From: Paraburkholderia diazotrophica
GTDB lineage: Bacteria > Pseudomonadota > Gammaproteobacteria > Burkholderiales > Burkholderiaceae
DNA length: 64,000 nucleotides
Direction: 5' to 3'
Assembly: GCF_900108945.1 (NCBI RefSeq)
Contig: NZ_FNYE01000008.1
Coordinates: 178,636-242,635 of the forward strand
Positions 50,189 to 60,667 of this stretch are shown here, piece after piece. The position numbers and the translations under genes were made by a program. The notes under the pieces were generated by a model that ran no database searches, was not told where the DNA came from, and was given only the letters and a program-made list of their open reading frames with translations. Every line of letters starts with the position of its first letter. Positions within the stretch are counted from its first letter, which is position 1.

Positions 50189-51547
50189 ATGCAGAACCAT
50201 CTCTTGTTCCACTCGCTGGGCGACCTCGCGCGCGACTTCGGCCAGCCCGTCATTCTGTGGCAGCTGGGCGTGCTGCTGGGCGCGCTGGCGTTTGCGTGGG
50301 TGCTCGCGCGCGTCGCGCGCCGCGCGCTCGATGCGCAGCGCGAAACCCGCTACGGCGCGCTGCGCTTCGGCGCGGAGGCGCTCAATCGCGCGCTGTTTCC
50401 GCTGCTCGGCGGGATTCTCGTATGGATCTCGCAGGCGATTGCAGGGCAGTTCATCCATACGTCGCTGCTCGAACTCGCGATGGTGCCGCTCTTCGGCATC
50501 GGACTGATCTACATCGTGTTCTATCTCGCGCGGCGCGTGTTCGGACGCGACGGCAGCACGCATACATGGCTGTCGCTGGTCGAAAAGCTCGTGTCGCTGA
50601 TGGTGTGGGTCGGGATGGTGCTGACCGTGATGGGCATCCAGAGCGACGTGCTGAAGTGGATGGCGAGCGTGCAGCTTCGCATCGCCAATACCCGTCTGAC
50701 GCTGCTTTCGCTGCTGTCGGGGCTGCTGTGGGTGTGCGTGACGATGATCGTCGCGATGTGGCTCGGCGCGGCGCTCGAAGACAAGTTGATGCGTTCGCGC
50801 TCACTCGACGCGAACCTGAAAGTGGTGCTGTCGCGCGTCGGACGCGCGCTGCTGATCCTCGCGGCAGTGCTGATCAGCCTGTCGCTGGTCGGGATCGACG
50901 TGACGGTGCTCGGCGTGTTCGGCGGGGCGCTCGGCGTCGGTCTCGGGTTCGGCTTGCAGAAGATCGCGAGCAACTACGTGTCGGGCTTCATCATCCTGAT
51001 CGACCGGTCGCTGCGCATCGGCGACACGATCAACGTCAGCGGCCTGCAAGGCATGGTCACGCAGATCCGCACGCGCTATACGGTGGTGCGAGGGCTCGAC
51101 GGCATCGAAACGCTGATTCCGAACGAAAAGCTGATCACCGACGTCGTGCAGAACCAGTCGTCGTATCTGACGCGCGGCAACGCGAAGGCCACCGTGCAGG
51201 TCGCGTATTCGACGGATGTCGAAAAGGCGATGGCGCTGCTGGTCGAGGCAGCGCACGGCGTCGAGCGCGTGCTGCAGGAACCGAAGCCGACGCCGCTTCT
51301 CGCAGGCTTCGGCCCGGACGGCATCAACCTGGAACTCGGCTACTGGATCGAAGACGCGGCGACGGGCACGGCCGGCGTGCGTTCGAACGTCAACCGCAAT
51401 ATCTGGCGGCTCTTCACGGAAAACGGCATCTCGATTCCCTATGCGCAGCGCGATGTGCGCATCGTCGCCGGCACCGGCGACATCATGCCGCAGGCAGTCG
51501 CGATGACTCCTGGGCGTGCGGCGAACGAGCCCGGCAGCGCGGCCTGA
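50189..51547 (+). CDS. Mechanosensitive ion channel, MscS family
   Basis: A 452-aa inner-membrane channel that opens under osmotic down-shock. Several N-terminal hydrophobic helices (about residues 20-240) precede the pore helix FGGALGVGLGFGLQKIASNYVSGFIIL (quoted in part, GLGFGLQKIASNYVSG) and the cytoplasmic beta domain IDRSLRIGDTINV, TVVRGLDGIETLIPNE. The extra helices fit the YbdG/MscM-like size class. It follows the methyltransferase gene by 78 bp on the same strand but is probably a separate unit. Confidence 0.92.
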   Translation: MQNHLLFHSLGDLARDFGQPVILWQLGVLLGALAFAWVLARVARRALDAQRETRYGALRFGAEALNRALFPLLGGILVWISQAIAGQFIHTSLLELAMVPLFGIGLIYIVFYLARRVFGRDGSTHTWLSLVEKLVSLMVWVGMVLTVMGIQSDVLKWMASVQLRIANTRLTLLSLLSGLLWVCVTMIVAMWLGAALEDKLMRSRSLDANLKVVLSRVGRALLILAAVLISLSLVGIDVTVLGVFGGALGVGLGFGLQKIASNYVSGFIILIDRSLRIGDTINVSGLQGMVTQIRTRYTVVRGLDGIETLIPNEKLITDVVQNQSSYLTRGNAKATVQVAYSTDVEKAMALLVEAAHGVERVLQEPKPTPLLAGFGPDGINLELGYWIEDAATGTAGVRSNVNRNIWRLFTENGISIPYAQRDVRIVAGTGDIMPQAVAMTPGRAANEPGSAA

Positions 51548-51749
51548 GGCGCGCCTCTGCGGATAGCAATCGGACGTTTTCAGACCAATATCGGGAACCG
51601 TCCGGTTGATGCAACACAACAATTTCCTTTTTTGTTACAGACACTTGGAACGGTTCGCGTAAAATATCGTCCAAAACAAATCTGCTTGCTTTCACTTTCT
51701 TGACATTCGCCGTTGTATCCTTCCGCGAATGTCTTCCATTCCCAGGTAA

Positions 51750-52952
51750 ATGGCCTTGCTGAATTCCCTGCTTGATTTTCTGGCGCACGGCGCGCTGCGT
51801 TTTTCATGGTGGCAAATCGCGTTGTGGACGCTCGCCGTCACGCACGTGACGATCATCGGTGTCACTGTCTATCTGCACCGTTGCCAGGCGCATCGCGCGC
51901 TGGACCTGCATCCCATCGCGAGCCACTTTTTCCGTTTCTGGCTGTGGATGACCACGGGCATGCTGACGGGCCAGTGGGCCGCGATTCACCGCAAGCACCA
52001 CGCAAAGTGCGAAACCGAAGACGATCCGCACAGCCCGCAGACGCGCGGCATCTGGAAGGTGCTGCTCGAAGGCGCCGAGCTGTATCGTACGGAAGCGAAG
52101 AATGAAGAGACGATGCGCAAGTTCAGCCACGGCACGCCGAACGACTGGCTCGAGCGCAACGTCTACACGAAGTACCCGATTCTCGGCGTGAGCCTGATGA
52201 TGGTGATCGACGTGGCGCTGTTCGGCATCGTCGGTCTGACGGTGTGGGCCGTGCAGATGATCTGGATTCCGTTCTGGGCGGCTGGCGTTGTGAACGGCCT
52301 CGGACACTTCTGGGGTTATCGCAACTTCAACTCGGCAGATGCGAGCACGAATCTGTTCCCGTGGGGCATCATCATCGGCGGCGAAGAGCTGCACAACAAT
52401 CACCACACATATGCGACGTCGGCCAAGCTGTCGAACAAGTGGTACGAGTTCGATATCGGCTGGATGTACATTCGCATCATGTCGGCGTTCCGTCTTGCCA
52501 AGGTGAAGAAGCTTGCGCCGACGCCGCGTCTGACCACCGGCAAGCTCGTGCTCGACCAGGACACGCTCCAGGCCGTGCTCGCGAACCGCTACGAAGTGAT
52601 GGCGCGTTATGCGAAGGCGATCAAGCGCGCGTACCGTCAGGAACTCGCGCACCTGAAGGAAATGGGCGCGCGCGAGAAGTATCAGTTGATGCGCGGCGCC
52701 CGAAAGTGGTTCCACAAGGAAGAAGCGGGTCTGGACGAGCCGCAGCGCCGTCAGCTTCCGCAAATTTTCGCTAACAGCCAGAAATTGCGCACGTACATCG
52801 AATTGCGCAACGAACTGTCGGCGATGTGGGAGCGTTCGAACGCCTCGCGCGAACAACTGCTGGTGCAGTTGCAGGATTGGTGCCACCGTGCTGAACAAAG
52901 CGGCATCAAGTCTCTGCAGGAATTTGCGATGCGCCTGCGTCGCTACGCATGA
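51750..52952 (+). CDS. Membrane fatty-acid desaturase (acyl-CoA desaturase type) with long C-terminal extension
   Basis: A 400-aa di-iron membrane desaturase. The His boxes are HRCQAH (residues 43-48), HRKHH (80-84), NGLGH (182-186) and HNNHH (215-219), the order of the delta-9 acyl-CoA/acyl desaturases. Hydrophobic helices lie at about 25-60 and 145-185. From about residue 240 to 400 a charged helical tail follows (KLAPTPRLTTGKLVL onward) that is not part of the catalytic core. The roughly 200-bp upstream region is AT-rich. It may make unsaturated membrane lipids, for instance on cold shock; this is inferred from the family. Confidence 0.92.
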   Translation: MALLNSLLDFLAHGALRFSWWQIALWTLAVTHVTIIGVTVYLHRCQAHRALDLHPIASHFFRFWLWMTTGMLTGQWAAIHRKHHAKCETEDDPHSPQTRGIWKVLLEGAELYRTEAKNEETMRKFSHGTPNDWLERNVYTKYPILGVSLMMVIDVALFGIVGLTVWAVQMIWIPFWAAGVVNGLGHFWGYRNFNSADASTNLFPWGIIIGGEELHNNHHTYATSAKLSNKWYEFDIGWMYIRIMSAFRLAKVKKLAPTPRLTTGKLVLDQDTLQAVLANRYEVMARYAKAIKRAYRQELAHLKEMGAREKYQLMRGARKWFHKEEAGLDEPQRRQLPQIFANSQKLRTYIELRNELSAMWERSNASREQLLVQLQDWCHRAEQSGIKSLQEFAMRLRRYA

Positions 52953-52988
52953 TCCCAGACGAAATCTATTAAACTTTCGTTACGTCAC

Positions 52989-53016
52989 AAAACCCCGCGT
53001 TGGCGGGGTTTTGCTT
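52989..53016 (+). terminator. Rho-independent terminator of the desaturase gene
   Basis: Arms AAAACCCCGC (52989-52998) and GCGGGGTTTT (53003-53012) with a T-rich tail. Confidence 0.9.
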
Positions 53017-53081
53017 TTTGGGCCGCCGGAATCAGGCCACTCAAGGCTATCGGCGGCGGAATCAGCAGGGCAGAGGAGATC

Positions 53082-54212
53082 ATGAATCAGGCGATCAGGA
53101 GCGTCGAGTACGACCGCCCGCAGGGCGCGGCCTGCAGCGTCGGCCAGGCTTGGGCGAAGGTGCCCGAGACGCCTTCGGCGCAGGAGCGGCTAGCGTTGAA
53201 GGAGCGTATTCGCGGATTGCTCAAGCGTGAGAAAGCGGTGCTCGTCGCGCACTACTACGTCGATGCGGAACTGCAGGAGCTCGCGGACGAAACGGGCGGC
53301 TGCGTGGCCGATTCGCTGGAAATGGCGCGATTTGGACGGGATCACGATGCGCGGACGCTGGTCGTCGCCGGCGTGCGTTTCATGGGCGAGACCGCGAAAA
53401 TTCTTAGTCCAGACAAGCGCATTCTGATGCCCGATCTGGACGCAACGTGCTCGCTCGATCTCGGCTGTCCCGTCGACGAATTCTCGGCATTTTGCGATGC
53501 GCATCCGGATCGCACGGTCGTCGTCTATGCGAACACGAGTGCCGCGGTTAAGGCGCGCGCGGACTGGATGGTGACGTCGTCGATCGGGCTGGAAATCGTC
53601 GCGGATCTGCATGCGCGCGGCGAAAAAATCATCTGGGCGCCGGACCGGCACCTGGGCGCCTACATCCAGAAGAAGACGGGCGCCGACATGCTGCTGTGGC
53701 AAGGCTCGTGTCTCGTGCACGACGAGTTCAAGGGCGTCGAGCTCGATCTGATGCGCGCCGAGTATCCGCACGCGAAAGTGCTCGTGCATCCGGAGTCGCC
53801 GGAGAGCGTCGTGGCGCACGCGGATGTCGTGGGTTCGACCACGCAACTGATTGACGCGGCGAAGCACAGCGACGCGACGCACTTCATCGTCGCGACCGAC
53901 CTGGGCATCCTGCACAAGATGCGTCTCGCGGCGCCCGGCAAGACCTTTATCGAAGCACCCACGGCCGGCAATAGCGCGACGTGCAAGAGTTGCGCGCATT
54001 GTCCGTGGATGGCGATGAATGGCTTGCGCAATCTCGCCGAGGTGCTGGAGCGCGGCCACAACGAAATCTTCGTTGATCCGGCGATCCGCGAGCGCGCGCG
54101 ACTGCCGATCGACCGCATGCTCGATTTCGCTGCGCGTCATAAGAAGCGCGTGCAGGCAAGCGGCGATCTTGCGCGCGATACGGCGCTGTTCTCGAATGTC
54201 GGAGCGGCGTGA
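53082..54212 (+). CDS. nadA: Quinolinate synthase
   Basis: A 376-aa [4Fe-4S] enzyme that condenses iminoaspartate (from NadB) with dihydroxyacetone phosphate to quinolinate. Conserved: [32 protein letters not shown], the cluster cysteines in [17 protein letters not shown] and the CKSCAHC region (last ligand), and [11 protein letters not shown]. It overlaps nadC by one base. The convergent nadB completes the aspartate-to-NAD route. Confidence 0.97.
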   Translation: MNQAIRSVEYDRPQGAACSVGQAWAKVPETPSAQERLALKERIRGLLKREKAVLVAHYYVDAELQELADETGGCVADSLEMARFGRDHDARTLVVAGVRFMGETAKILSPDKRILMPDLDATCSLDLGCPVDEFSAFCDAHPDRTVVVYANTSAAVKARADWMVTSSIGLEIVADLHARGEKIIWAPDRHLGAYIQKKTGADMLLWQGSCLVHDEFKGVELDLMRAEYPHAKVLVHPESPESVVAHADVVGSTTQLIDAAKHSDATHFIVATDLGILHKMRLAAPGKTFIEAPTAGNSATCKSCAHCPWMAMNGLRNLAEVLERGHNEIFVDPAIRERARLPIDRMLDFAARHKKRVQASGDLARDTALFSNVGAA

Positions 54213-55114
54213 TGGGCGTGAATGAGTCGATGGAGTTGAGGGACGCTGTGTCGCCGCTTTTCGCGGAAATCCGCGCGCAGTACGGCGAGGCACTCGATGC
54301 GGCGATCAAACGCAATGTCAGCGATGCGCTTGCCGAGGACGTCGGCACGGGCGATCTGACGGGCCTGCTCGTTCCCGCCGACGAGATGCGCGACGCCCGC
54401 ATCATCGTGCGCGAAGAGGCGGTGTTGTGCGGCGTGCCGTGGTTCAACGAAGTGATGCGCCGTGTCGATCCGCGTATCTATGTGCAGTGGCGTTATCGCG
54501 AAGGTGACGTCATGGCGACGGATTCCGTCGTATGCACGTTACGCGGTCCGGCTCGCGCGCTGCTCACCGCCGAGCGCAACGGGCTCAATTTCCTGCAGTT
54601 GCTGTCGGGTGTCGCGAGCGCGACGCGCAGGTTCGCTGATGCGATCGCGCATACGCGCGCACGGGTGCTCGATACGCGCAAGACACTGCCGGGCCTGCGT
54701 CTCGCGCAAAAGTACGCGGTGCGCGTCGGCGGCGGCGCGAACCAGCGGCTCGCACTCTACGACGGCATTCTGATCAAGGAGAACCACATCGCGGCGGCGG
54801 GCGGCGTCGGCGCGGCAATGAACGCGGCAATCGCGCTGAACGCGGGCGTCCCGATCCAGATCGAAGTCGAAACGCTCGAACAGCTGGAATCGGCGCTCGC
54901 GCATGGCGCGCAGTCGATTCTTCTCGACAACTTCTCGCTGGACATGATGCGCGAAGCCGTCCGTATCACCGCCGGCCGCGCGGTGCTCGAAGTATCGGGT
55001 GGGGTGAACTTCGATACGATCCGACAGTTCGCGGAGACGGGTGTCGACCGCATCTCCGTCGGCTCGCTGACGAAGGACGTGCGCGCAACCGACTTTTCGA
55101 TGCGCATCGTCTGA
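54212..55114 (+). CDS. nadC: Nicotinate-nucleotide pyrophosphorylase (carboxylating)
   Basis: A 300-aa enzyme converting quinolinate and PRPP to nicotinate mononucleotide. EDVGTGDLTGLLVP, RNGLNFLQLLSGVAS, LDTRKTLPGLRLAQKYAV, NHIAAAGGVG and EVSGGVNFDTIRQFAETGVDRIS match the family (short pieces). The ATG at 54212 follows the nadA stop as TGATG. A GTG three bases upstream is also possible. Confidence 0.97.
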   Translation: MGVNESMELRDAVSPLFAEIRAQYGEALDAAIKRNVSDALAEDVGTGDLTGLLVPADEMRDARIIVREEAVLCGVPWFNEVMRRVDPRIYVQWRYREGDVMATDSVVCTLRGPARALLTAERNGLNFLQLLSGVASATRRFADAIAHTRARVLDTRKTLPGLRLAQKYAVRVGGGANQRLALYDGILIKENHIAAAGGVGAAMNAAIALNAGVPIQIEVETLEQLESALAHGAQSILLDNFSLDMMREAVRITAGRAVLEVSGGVNFDTIRQFAETGVDRISVGSLTKDVRATDFSMRIV

Positions 55115-55137
55115 TCGCATAGCCGGCGCCGGAAAGC

Positions 55138-55174
55138 AAAAGGCCATCGCCCGATTTGCGGGCGATGGCCTTTT
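55138..55174. terminator. Bidirectional terminator between nadC and nadB
   Basis: Perfect 15-bp arms AAAAGGCCATCGCCC (55138-55152) and GGGCGATGGCCTTTT (55160-55174). It serves convergent nadC and nadB. Confidence 0.92.
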
Positions 55175-55209
55175 CGCTTTACTGGTCAAGCGCGGTCAAC
55201 GGGAAAACG

Positions 55210-56808
55210 CTATACGTTCCGATTCGGCACGCGCTCCGGGGATAGCACGGTCGGCAGCGCCTTGGGCAACGAATTCGGCCAGTCGCGGCTGTAATGCAGC
55301 CCGCGGCTTTCGCGCCGCGAGCGCGCGCTATCGACGATCAGCGAAGCCACGTCGACCAGGTTGCGCAGTTCAAGCAGATCGCGGCTCACCTTGAAGTTCG
55401 CGTAGTACTCGTGGATCTCGTCGCGCAGCAGCGCAATCCGGTGCCGCGCGCGCGCAAGACGCTTGTCCGTGCGCACGATGCCGACGTAATTCCACATCAG
55501 GCGGCGCAGCTCGTCCCAGTTATGCGCGACGACCACCTCCTCATCGGGATCGGAGACGCGGCTCTCGTCCCAATCGGGCAGCGGAGCATGCACGGCCGCG
55601 CCGAAGCCTTCTTCCTCGATCGCCTGCGCGGCCGACCGGCCGATCACGAGACACTCGAGCAGGGAATTGCTCGCGAGCCGGTTCGCGCCGTGCAAGCCGG
55701 TGCACGACGTCTCGCCGACGGCATAGAGCCCTGTCAGATCCGTGCGCCCGGCGAGATCCGTCACGACGCCGCCGCAGGTGTAATGAGCTGCCGGCACGAC
55801 GGGAATCGGCTCTTTCGTAATGTCGATGCCGAATTCCAAACACCGCGCGAGAATCGTCGGAAAATGCTCGCGCAGGAATTCGGCTGGCTGGTGGCTGATG
55901 TCGAGATACACACAGTCGATGCCGCGCTTCTTGATCTCGAAGTCGATCGCGCGCGCGACGATATCGCGCGGCGCCAGTTCGGCGCGCTCGTCGTGGGCCG
56001 GCATGAAACGCGTGCCGTCGGGCAGCTTGAGGATGCCGCCTTCGCCGCGCACTGCTTCAGTGATCAGAAACGATTTGGCGTACGGGTGGAACAGGCAGGT
56101 CGGATGAAACTGGATGAACTCCATGTTCGACACGCGGCAGCCGGCTCGCCATGCCATCGCGATGCCATCGCCCGTCGCGGTGTCGGGATTCGTCGTGTAG
56201 AGATAGACCTTGCCGGCGCCGCCCGTCGCGAGCACGGTGTGCGGCGCCTCGATCGTGACCGTGCGGCCGCTGGCCAGATCGAGCGCATACAGGCCGTGAC
56301 AGCGGCGTCCCGGCAGGCCGAGGCGGTCCGAGGTGATCAGATCGATCGCGTAGTGATCTTCGAGCAGCGTGATGTTCGGATGATGCCGCACGCGCTCGCT
56401 CAACGTCGCGACGACGGCATGGCCCGTGGCGTCCGCCGCGTGGATGATGCGGCGATGGCTGTGGCCGCCTTCGCGCGTCAGATGGAAGCCGAGTTCGGCG
56501 GCGTCATCTTTCGTGAACGGCACGCCTTGGTCAATCAGCCACTGGATGGCCTCGCGCCCGTGTTCGACGATAAAGCGCGTCGCGGCTTCGTCGCACAAGC
56601 CGCCGCCGGCGATCAGCGTGTCATCGACGTGATTCTCCGTGCTGTCCGCCGAATCGAGCACGGCCGCAATACCGCCTTGCGCCCAGTCGCTCGCGCCGTC
56701 CGTCAGCGAGCGTTTGGCAACCACGGCGACGCGACGCGTCTGCGCGAGATTGAGCGCGACGGTCAAACCGGCGAGCCCGCTGCCGACAATCGCTACATCG
56801 AAATTCAT
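55210..56808 (-). CDS. nadB: L-aspartate oxidase
   Basis: A 532-aa FAD enzyme that oxidises L-aspartate to iminoaspartate, the first step of NAD synthesis. FAD binding: [18 protein letters not shown]; then [63 protein letters not shown] and [21 protein letters not shown] (quoted in pieces) are typical of NadB. The ATG at 56806-56808 has GAGGAG just upstream. It faces nadA-nadC and shares a terminator with them. Confidence 0.97.
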   Translation of the reverse strand: MNFDVAIVGSGLAGLTVALNLAQTRRVAVVAKRSLTDGASDWAQGGIAAVLDSADSTENHVDDTLIAGGGLCDEAATRFIVEHGREAIQWLIDQGVPFTKDDAAELGFHLTREGGHSHRRIIHAADATGHAVVATLSERVRHHPNITLLEDHYAIDLITSDRLGLPGRRCHGLYALDLASGRTVTIEAPHTVLATGGAGKVYLYTTNPDTATGDGIAMAWRAGCRVSNMEFIQFHPTCLFHPYAKSFLITEAVRGEGGILKLPDGTRFMPAHDERAELAPRDIVARAIDFEIKKRGIDCVYLDISHQPAEFLREHFPTILARCLEFGIDITKEPIPVVPAAHYTCGGVVTDLAGRTDLTGLYAVGETSCTGLHGANRLASNSLLECLVIGRSAAQAIEEEGFGAAVHAPLPDWDESRVSDPDEEVVVAHNWDELRRLMWNYVGIVRTDKRLARARHRIALLRDEIHEYYANFKVSRDLLELRNLVDVASLIVDSARSRRESRGLHYSRDWPNSLPKALPTVLSPERVPNRNV

Positions 56809-57035
56809 CTCCTCTCTCCGTCGCATTGCGTGGCTGGTGCGGCGAACGCCGCCGCAGCCATTCGATTGGGAAATCGAAGAGCATACGCGTTGCAGCCGTC
56901 GAGGGAAAGCTGGCCGAATGGCGAAGTCTATTGCGCGCGGCGGAAGGGATGCGGACCGTCGGCGACGGCGGCGGGAAAGCGCGGCAAACGACGTCGGAAG
57001 GCGTCTGAAGGCAGGAAAGGGAAGCGCCCAGAAAC

Positions 57036-57064
57036 AAAAAGCCCCGCATGAAGCGGGGCTTTTT
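57036..57064 (-). terminator. Rho-independent terminator of rpmB-rpmG
   Basis: Perfect 12-bp arms AAAAAGCCCCGC (57036-57047) and GCGGGGCTTTTT (57053-57064); the minus strand runs into T after it. Confidence 0.92.
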
Positions 57065-57088
57065 GTCGTCAACAGGCTGGAAACACGA

Positions 57089-57256
57089 TTACTTGATCTT
57101 CGTTTCCTTGTACGCCACATGCTTGCGAACGACGGGATCGAACTTCTTGATCTCCATCTTTTCCGGCATGTTGCGCTTGTTCTTCGTGGTCGTGTAGAAG
57201 TGACCCGTACCAGCAGTCGATTCCAGCTTGATCTTGTCGCGTGCGCCTTTGGCCAT
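57089..57256 (-). CDS. rpmG: 50S ribosomal protein L33
   Basis: A 55-aa basic ribosomal protein reading [40 protein letters not shown] and [15 protein letters not shown]. It is the Cys-free form, so it does not need zinc. Ten base pairs after rpmB, in the same operon. The gene is short and would be missed by a length cut-off. Confidence 0.97.
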   Translation of the reverse strand: MAKGARDKIKLESTAGTGHFYTTTKNKRNMPEKMEIKKFDPVVRKHVAYKETKIK

Positions 57257-57266
57257 GATTTACTCC

Positions 57267-57500
57267 TTAGGCTTCGCCACGTGCACGCAGGTCTGCGAGC
57301 ACCGAGTCGATACCGTTCTTGTCGATCAGGCGCAGGCCGGCGTTCGAAACGCGCAGGCGCACCCAACGGTTTTCGCTTTCAACCCAGAAACGGCGGTTTT
57401 GCAGATTCGGGAGAAAACGACGCTTGGTCTTGTTGTTCGCGTGGGAAACGTTGTTGCCGCTCATCGGCGCTTTCCCAGTTACTTGGCATACGCGTGCCAT
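57267..57500 (-). CDS. rpmB: 50S ribosomal protein L28
   Basis: A 77-aa ribosomal protein, [20 protein letters not shown] onward, with the conserved [18 protein letters not shown] and [18 protein letters not shown]. It is followed by rpmG and a strong terminator, the usual rpmBG pair. The 1-kb neighbourhood to radC is otherwise short. Confidence 0.97.
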
Positions 57501-57745
57501 GAGAGCACTCCTAATACGCTAATTCTGAGTTCGAACGCCGTGAAGTTTCCCGGGAAAACCAGAGGACCGAGCCGTAGCCGACTTGAATCACTTGCTTTCC
57601 GGAAAGGCCTTGGTGGCTTCGGAACAGGGTTGGAAAGAGGCAAACCGAGAGTCTAGCAGAAAAAGAGCCGCAAAATCAAACCTTATTTGGAGACGGCTGG
57701 CGGCCGCACAACGGTATCTGCGCTTGGCGCTCACTGCTTCGCGTA

Positions 57746-58534
57746 TCACGGCCAGCCTGCGCGGGCAAACGAGAACGTGTCGTTCGCGCCGATCACCAGA
57801 TGGTCGATCAGTTGCACATCGATGAGCGCCAGGGTGTCGCGCAGCACGCGCGTGAGTTGCCGGTCGCTGGCGCTTGGCTTGACGGCGCCAGACGGGTGAT
57901 TGTGCGCGACGATCAGGCTTGCCGCATTCACCGACAGCGCTCGCCGCACGATTTCGCGCGGATACACGGCCATGCGGGTGAGCGAGCCGCGCGAATTCTC
58001 CTCCGAGCGGATCAGCCGGTGGCGTGTGTCCAGAAAGAGGCAAATGAACACCTCATAAGGCCGCGAGCCGATCAGCAGCCGCAAATAGTCCTCGACCGCT
58101 TCCGGGGAGTCGATCAATGGGCGCTCGCGCATTTTTTCGGCGAGCGCTCGCCGCGCCAGTTCCATGATGGCCAGCAACTGCGCCCGTTTGGCGGGGCCGA
58201 CGCCGCGCACGCCGTTGAAATCCTCGGGCGTCGCGTCGAGCATCGCGCGCAGCGAGCCGAAGCGCTGCAGCAGCGAGCGTGCGACGTCGAAGACATTATG
58301 TCCGGGCAGCCCGGAGCCCAGCACGAGAGCGACCAGTTCGGTATCGGACAACGCTGCCGCGCCGGCATCGAGCAGACGTTCGCGTGGCATGTCGCGCAGC
58401 GGCCATACGGGTGCGGGCACGGACATAGGCGCGGACATCGACACGGACGCCGAAACGGGCGCCGGCAACGGCGCGGAGCGGCGAACGGAGGTTTTCTCCG
58501 CCTCGTTGAGCGGAATGACTATGGGATCGTTCAT
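57746..58534 (-). CDS. radC: RadC-family JAMM protein
   Basis: A 262-aa MPN/JAMM-domain protein. A helix-hairpin-helix lies at about 85-130 ([29 protein letters not shown]). The JAMM motif [15 protein letters not shown] and the upstream Glu (PREIVRRAL) are complete. A low-complexity N-terminal segment ([17 protein letters not shown]) is unusual. Its cellular function is unsettled despite the historical name; a repair role is doubtful. Divergent from fkpB. Confidence 0.93.
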   Translation of the reverse strand: MNDPIVIPLNEAEKTSVRRSAPLPAPVSASVSMSAPMSVPAPVWPLRDMPRERLLDAGAAALSDTELVALVLGSGLPGHNVFDVARSLLQRFGSLRAMLDATPEDFNGVRGVGPAKRAQLLAIMELARRALAEKMRERPLIDSPEAVEDYLRLLIGSRPYEVFICLFLDTRHRLIRSEENSRGSLTRMAVYPREIVRRALSVNAASLIVAHNHPSGAVKPSASDRQLTRVLRDTLALIDVQLIDHLVIGANDTFSFARAGWP

Positions 58535-58711
58535 GGCAAGGTTCTTCCTGATTCAGTGGAGCGGCGACGACACGCCGCGCAGCGGCGTCCCAGCCGGCTC
58601 GGGATATGTGGCTTACAATAGAGCCTTTGCGCACGGCGCCCGACGGCCTGCCATGCGCGCGACCCCTGCCGCCGCGCCCTGCGCCGCGCGCCACGACTGA
58701 ATGAGTACCGC

Positions 58712-59167
58712 ATGAGCATCATCGACATCTCCGAAGTGAAACCCGGTTCGCACGTCACGCTTCACTACCGGCTTTCGCTCGCCGATGGCGCCGAGATCGT
58801 CAGCACCTTCAACGACAAGCCCGCCACGCTGCTGCTGGGCGCCGGCCAACTGGCGCAGCCGCTGGAAGACATTCTGCTGGGCCTGAGGGCGGGGCACCAC
58901 TCGACCTTTCAGCTAGAGCCGGGCGAGGCATTCGGTCCGCGCAATCCTGAAATGATCCAGCGCGTGTCGCTGGCCACGCTGCGTGAAAACAGCATGATCG
59001 GGGAGGATTTTTCTCCCGGCGATCTCGTCGAATTCAATGCGCCGGGTGGCGGCCGCTACGCCGGCGTGCTCAAGGAAGTCGGCGAAACCTCAGCTCTCTT
59101 CGATTTCAACCATCCGCTCGCCGGCCAGGCGCTGACGTTCGAAGTAAAAATCATCGGGATCCTGTAA
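58712..59167 (+). CDS. fkpB: FKBP-type peptidyl-prolyl isomerase, SlyD/FkpB-like
   Basis: A 151-aa cytoplasmic prolyl isomerase of the FkpB (SlpA) type, without the His-rich SlyD tail. [45 protein letters not shown] and [17 protein letters not shown] are family marks (short pieces). It lies two bases before ispH, as in many proteobacteria, and the two form an operon. Divergent from radC. Confidence 0.95.
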   Translation: MSIIDISEVKPGSHVTLHYRLSLADGAEIVSTFNDKPATLLLGAGQLAQPLEDILLGLRAGHHSTFQLEPGEAFGPRNPEMIQRVSLATLRENSMIGEDFSPGDLVEFNAPGGGRYAGVLKEVGETSALFDFNHPLAGQALTFEVKIIGIL

Positions 59168-59169
59168 AC

Positions 59170-60129
59170 ATGAGCATTACGGACACGACTCTCGCCGAAG
59201 CTGAAATCCTGCTTGCGCAACCGCGCGGATTTTGCGCCGGCGTCGACCGGGCGATCGAGATCGTCGAACGCGCCATCAAGCTGTACGGTTCGCCGATCTA
59301 CGTGCGCCACGAAATCGTTCATAACGCGTATGTCGTCGAAGACCTGCGCAAAAAGGGCGCGATTTTCATCGAGCAGCTCGAAGAAGTGCCTGCGGGCAGC
59401 ACGGTGATCTTCAGCGCGCACGGCGTATCGAAGGCGGTGCGCGCCGAAGCCGAACAGCGCGGGCTGCGCGTGTACGACGCGACATGTCCGCTCGTCACGA
59501 AGGTGCACATCGAAGTCGCGAAGATGCGCGCGGAAGGCTTCGACATCGTGATGATCGGCCACAAGGGCCATCCGGAAGTCGAAGGCACGATGGGGCAGAC
59601 GGGAGAAGGCATGTATCTCGTCGAAGACATCGAAGACGTGCAGGCGCTCCAGCTTGCCGATCCGCAGCGTATCGCCTACGTGACACAAACGACGCTGTCC
59701 GTCGACGATGCCGCGCAGATCATCGCCGCGTTGAAGACGAAGTATCCGAACATCAAGGAGCCGAAGAAGCAGGACATCTGCTACGCGACGCAAAACCGCC
59801 AGGACGCCGTCAAGTTCATGGCGCCGCAGTGCGACGTCGTGATCGTGGTCGGCAGCCCGAACAGTTCGAATTCCAACCGGCTGCGCGAACTTGCCGAAAA
59901 ACTCGGTGTGCCTTCCTATATGGTGGACTCGCCCGACCAGATCGATCCTGCCTGGGTCGCCGACAAGCGCCGCATCGGCGTGACGGCCGGCGCATCCGCG
60001 CCGGAGGCGCTGGCGCAGGCCGTGATTGGCCGCCTGCGCGACCTCGGCGTGCGCAACGTGCGCGCGCTCGAAGGCATCGAAGAAAACATCGCTTTTCCGC
60101 TGCCGCGCGGCCTCGGTTTGCCGGCCTGA
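59170..60129 (+). CDS. ispH: 4-hydroxy-3-methylbut-2-enyl diphosphate reductase
   Basis: The last enzyme of the MEP isoprenoid pathway, making IPP and DMAPP; [4Fe-4S] protein of 319 aa. The three cluster cysteines lie in [29 protein letters not shown] and [11 protein letters not shown]. Also present are [22 protein letters not shown] and [11 protein letters not shown]. It ends at a strong terminator. Confidence 0.98.
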   Translation: MSITDTTLAEAEILLAQPRGFCAGVDRAIEIVERAIKLYGSPIYVRHEIVHNAYVVEDLRKKGAIFIEQLEEVPAGSTVIFSAHGVSKAVRAEAEQRGLRVYDATCPLVTKVHIEVAKMRAEGFDIVMIGHKGHPEVEGTMGQTGEGMYLVEDIEDVQALQLADPQRIAYVTQTTLSVDDAAQIIAALKTKYPNIKEPKKQDICYATQNRQDAVKFMAPQCDVVIVVGSPNSSNSNRLRELAEKLGVPSYMVDSPDQIDPAWVADKRRIGVTAGASAPEALAQAVIGRLRDLGVRNVRALEGIEENIAFPLPRGLGLPA

Positions 60130-60146
60130 CGAACCGACCCCAGTCG

Positions 60147-60175
60147 AAAAAGCGCGCCGCGGGCGCGCTTTTTTT
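60147..60175 (+). terminator. Rho-independent terminator of fkpB-ispH
   Basis: Perfect arms AAAAAGCGCGCC (60147-60158) and GGCGCGCTTTTT (60162-60173), with a T run. Confidence 0.92.
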
Positions 60176-60570
60176 GTATCCGCGAGAGCCGGAAATCGAC
60201 GAAGAAACGGTGCCATATCGTAGAAAAATGCGAAATGCACGGTGTCGGCGCGCACATTCTTTTTGATTTTCGGGGCGTATTTTGGCCGGACACAGCTGAT
60301 TGCGCCCCGTTTAACGTCAGACGAACGATCAGCCAACAGACCGGTCGCACGAGTTCGGTGCATTTTCGGATGCGCGATTCGCCGAAGGCCGCCTTGTATC
60401 GAAGTCCGTTCGATAGGGCTGACAGCGCCGTCCATGCAACAACTGATGTTGCGGAGCGTCATTCATGGTGCAACTGGTGCACGAAAATCTGGCGCAACCG
60501 GGTTGCAACCTGCATGCGCTAGAAATCCCAAAGAGCGGTTGCAATGCAGGAAAACCCTGCGCATTCAACA
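60176..60570. promoter_or_regulatory. Regulatory region upstream of livK with a palindrome cluster
   Basis: About 400 bp without a gene. At 60471-60511 several palindromes built on TTGCA/GCAAC crowd together: GTGCA-N5-TGCAC, GCAACCGGGTTGC (60494-60506) and GGTTGCAACC (60501-60510). A small GCAGG-N5-CCTGC hairpin follows at 60546-60560. They lie 70-100 bp before the livK promoter, a plausible site for a nutrient-responsive regulator. Confidence 0.55.
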
Positions 60571-60573
60571 ATA

Positions 60574-60601
60574 TTGCCCGTCGCATAATTGGAGTTACAA
60601 T
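60574..60601 (+). promoter_or_regulatory. Putative sigma70 promoter of livK
   Basis: TTGCCC (60574-60579) and TACAAT (60596-60601) are 16 bp apart, giving a start about 60 nt before the livK ATG. Confidence 0.6.
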
Positions 60602-60667
60602 GCGCGCGTTCTCAAGGCTTCAGGGCCTCGGAACGCCAGATTTTGCAAGGCGCAGGAGACCTATTTA

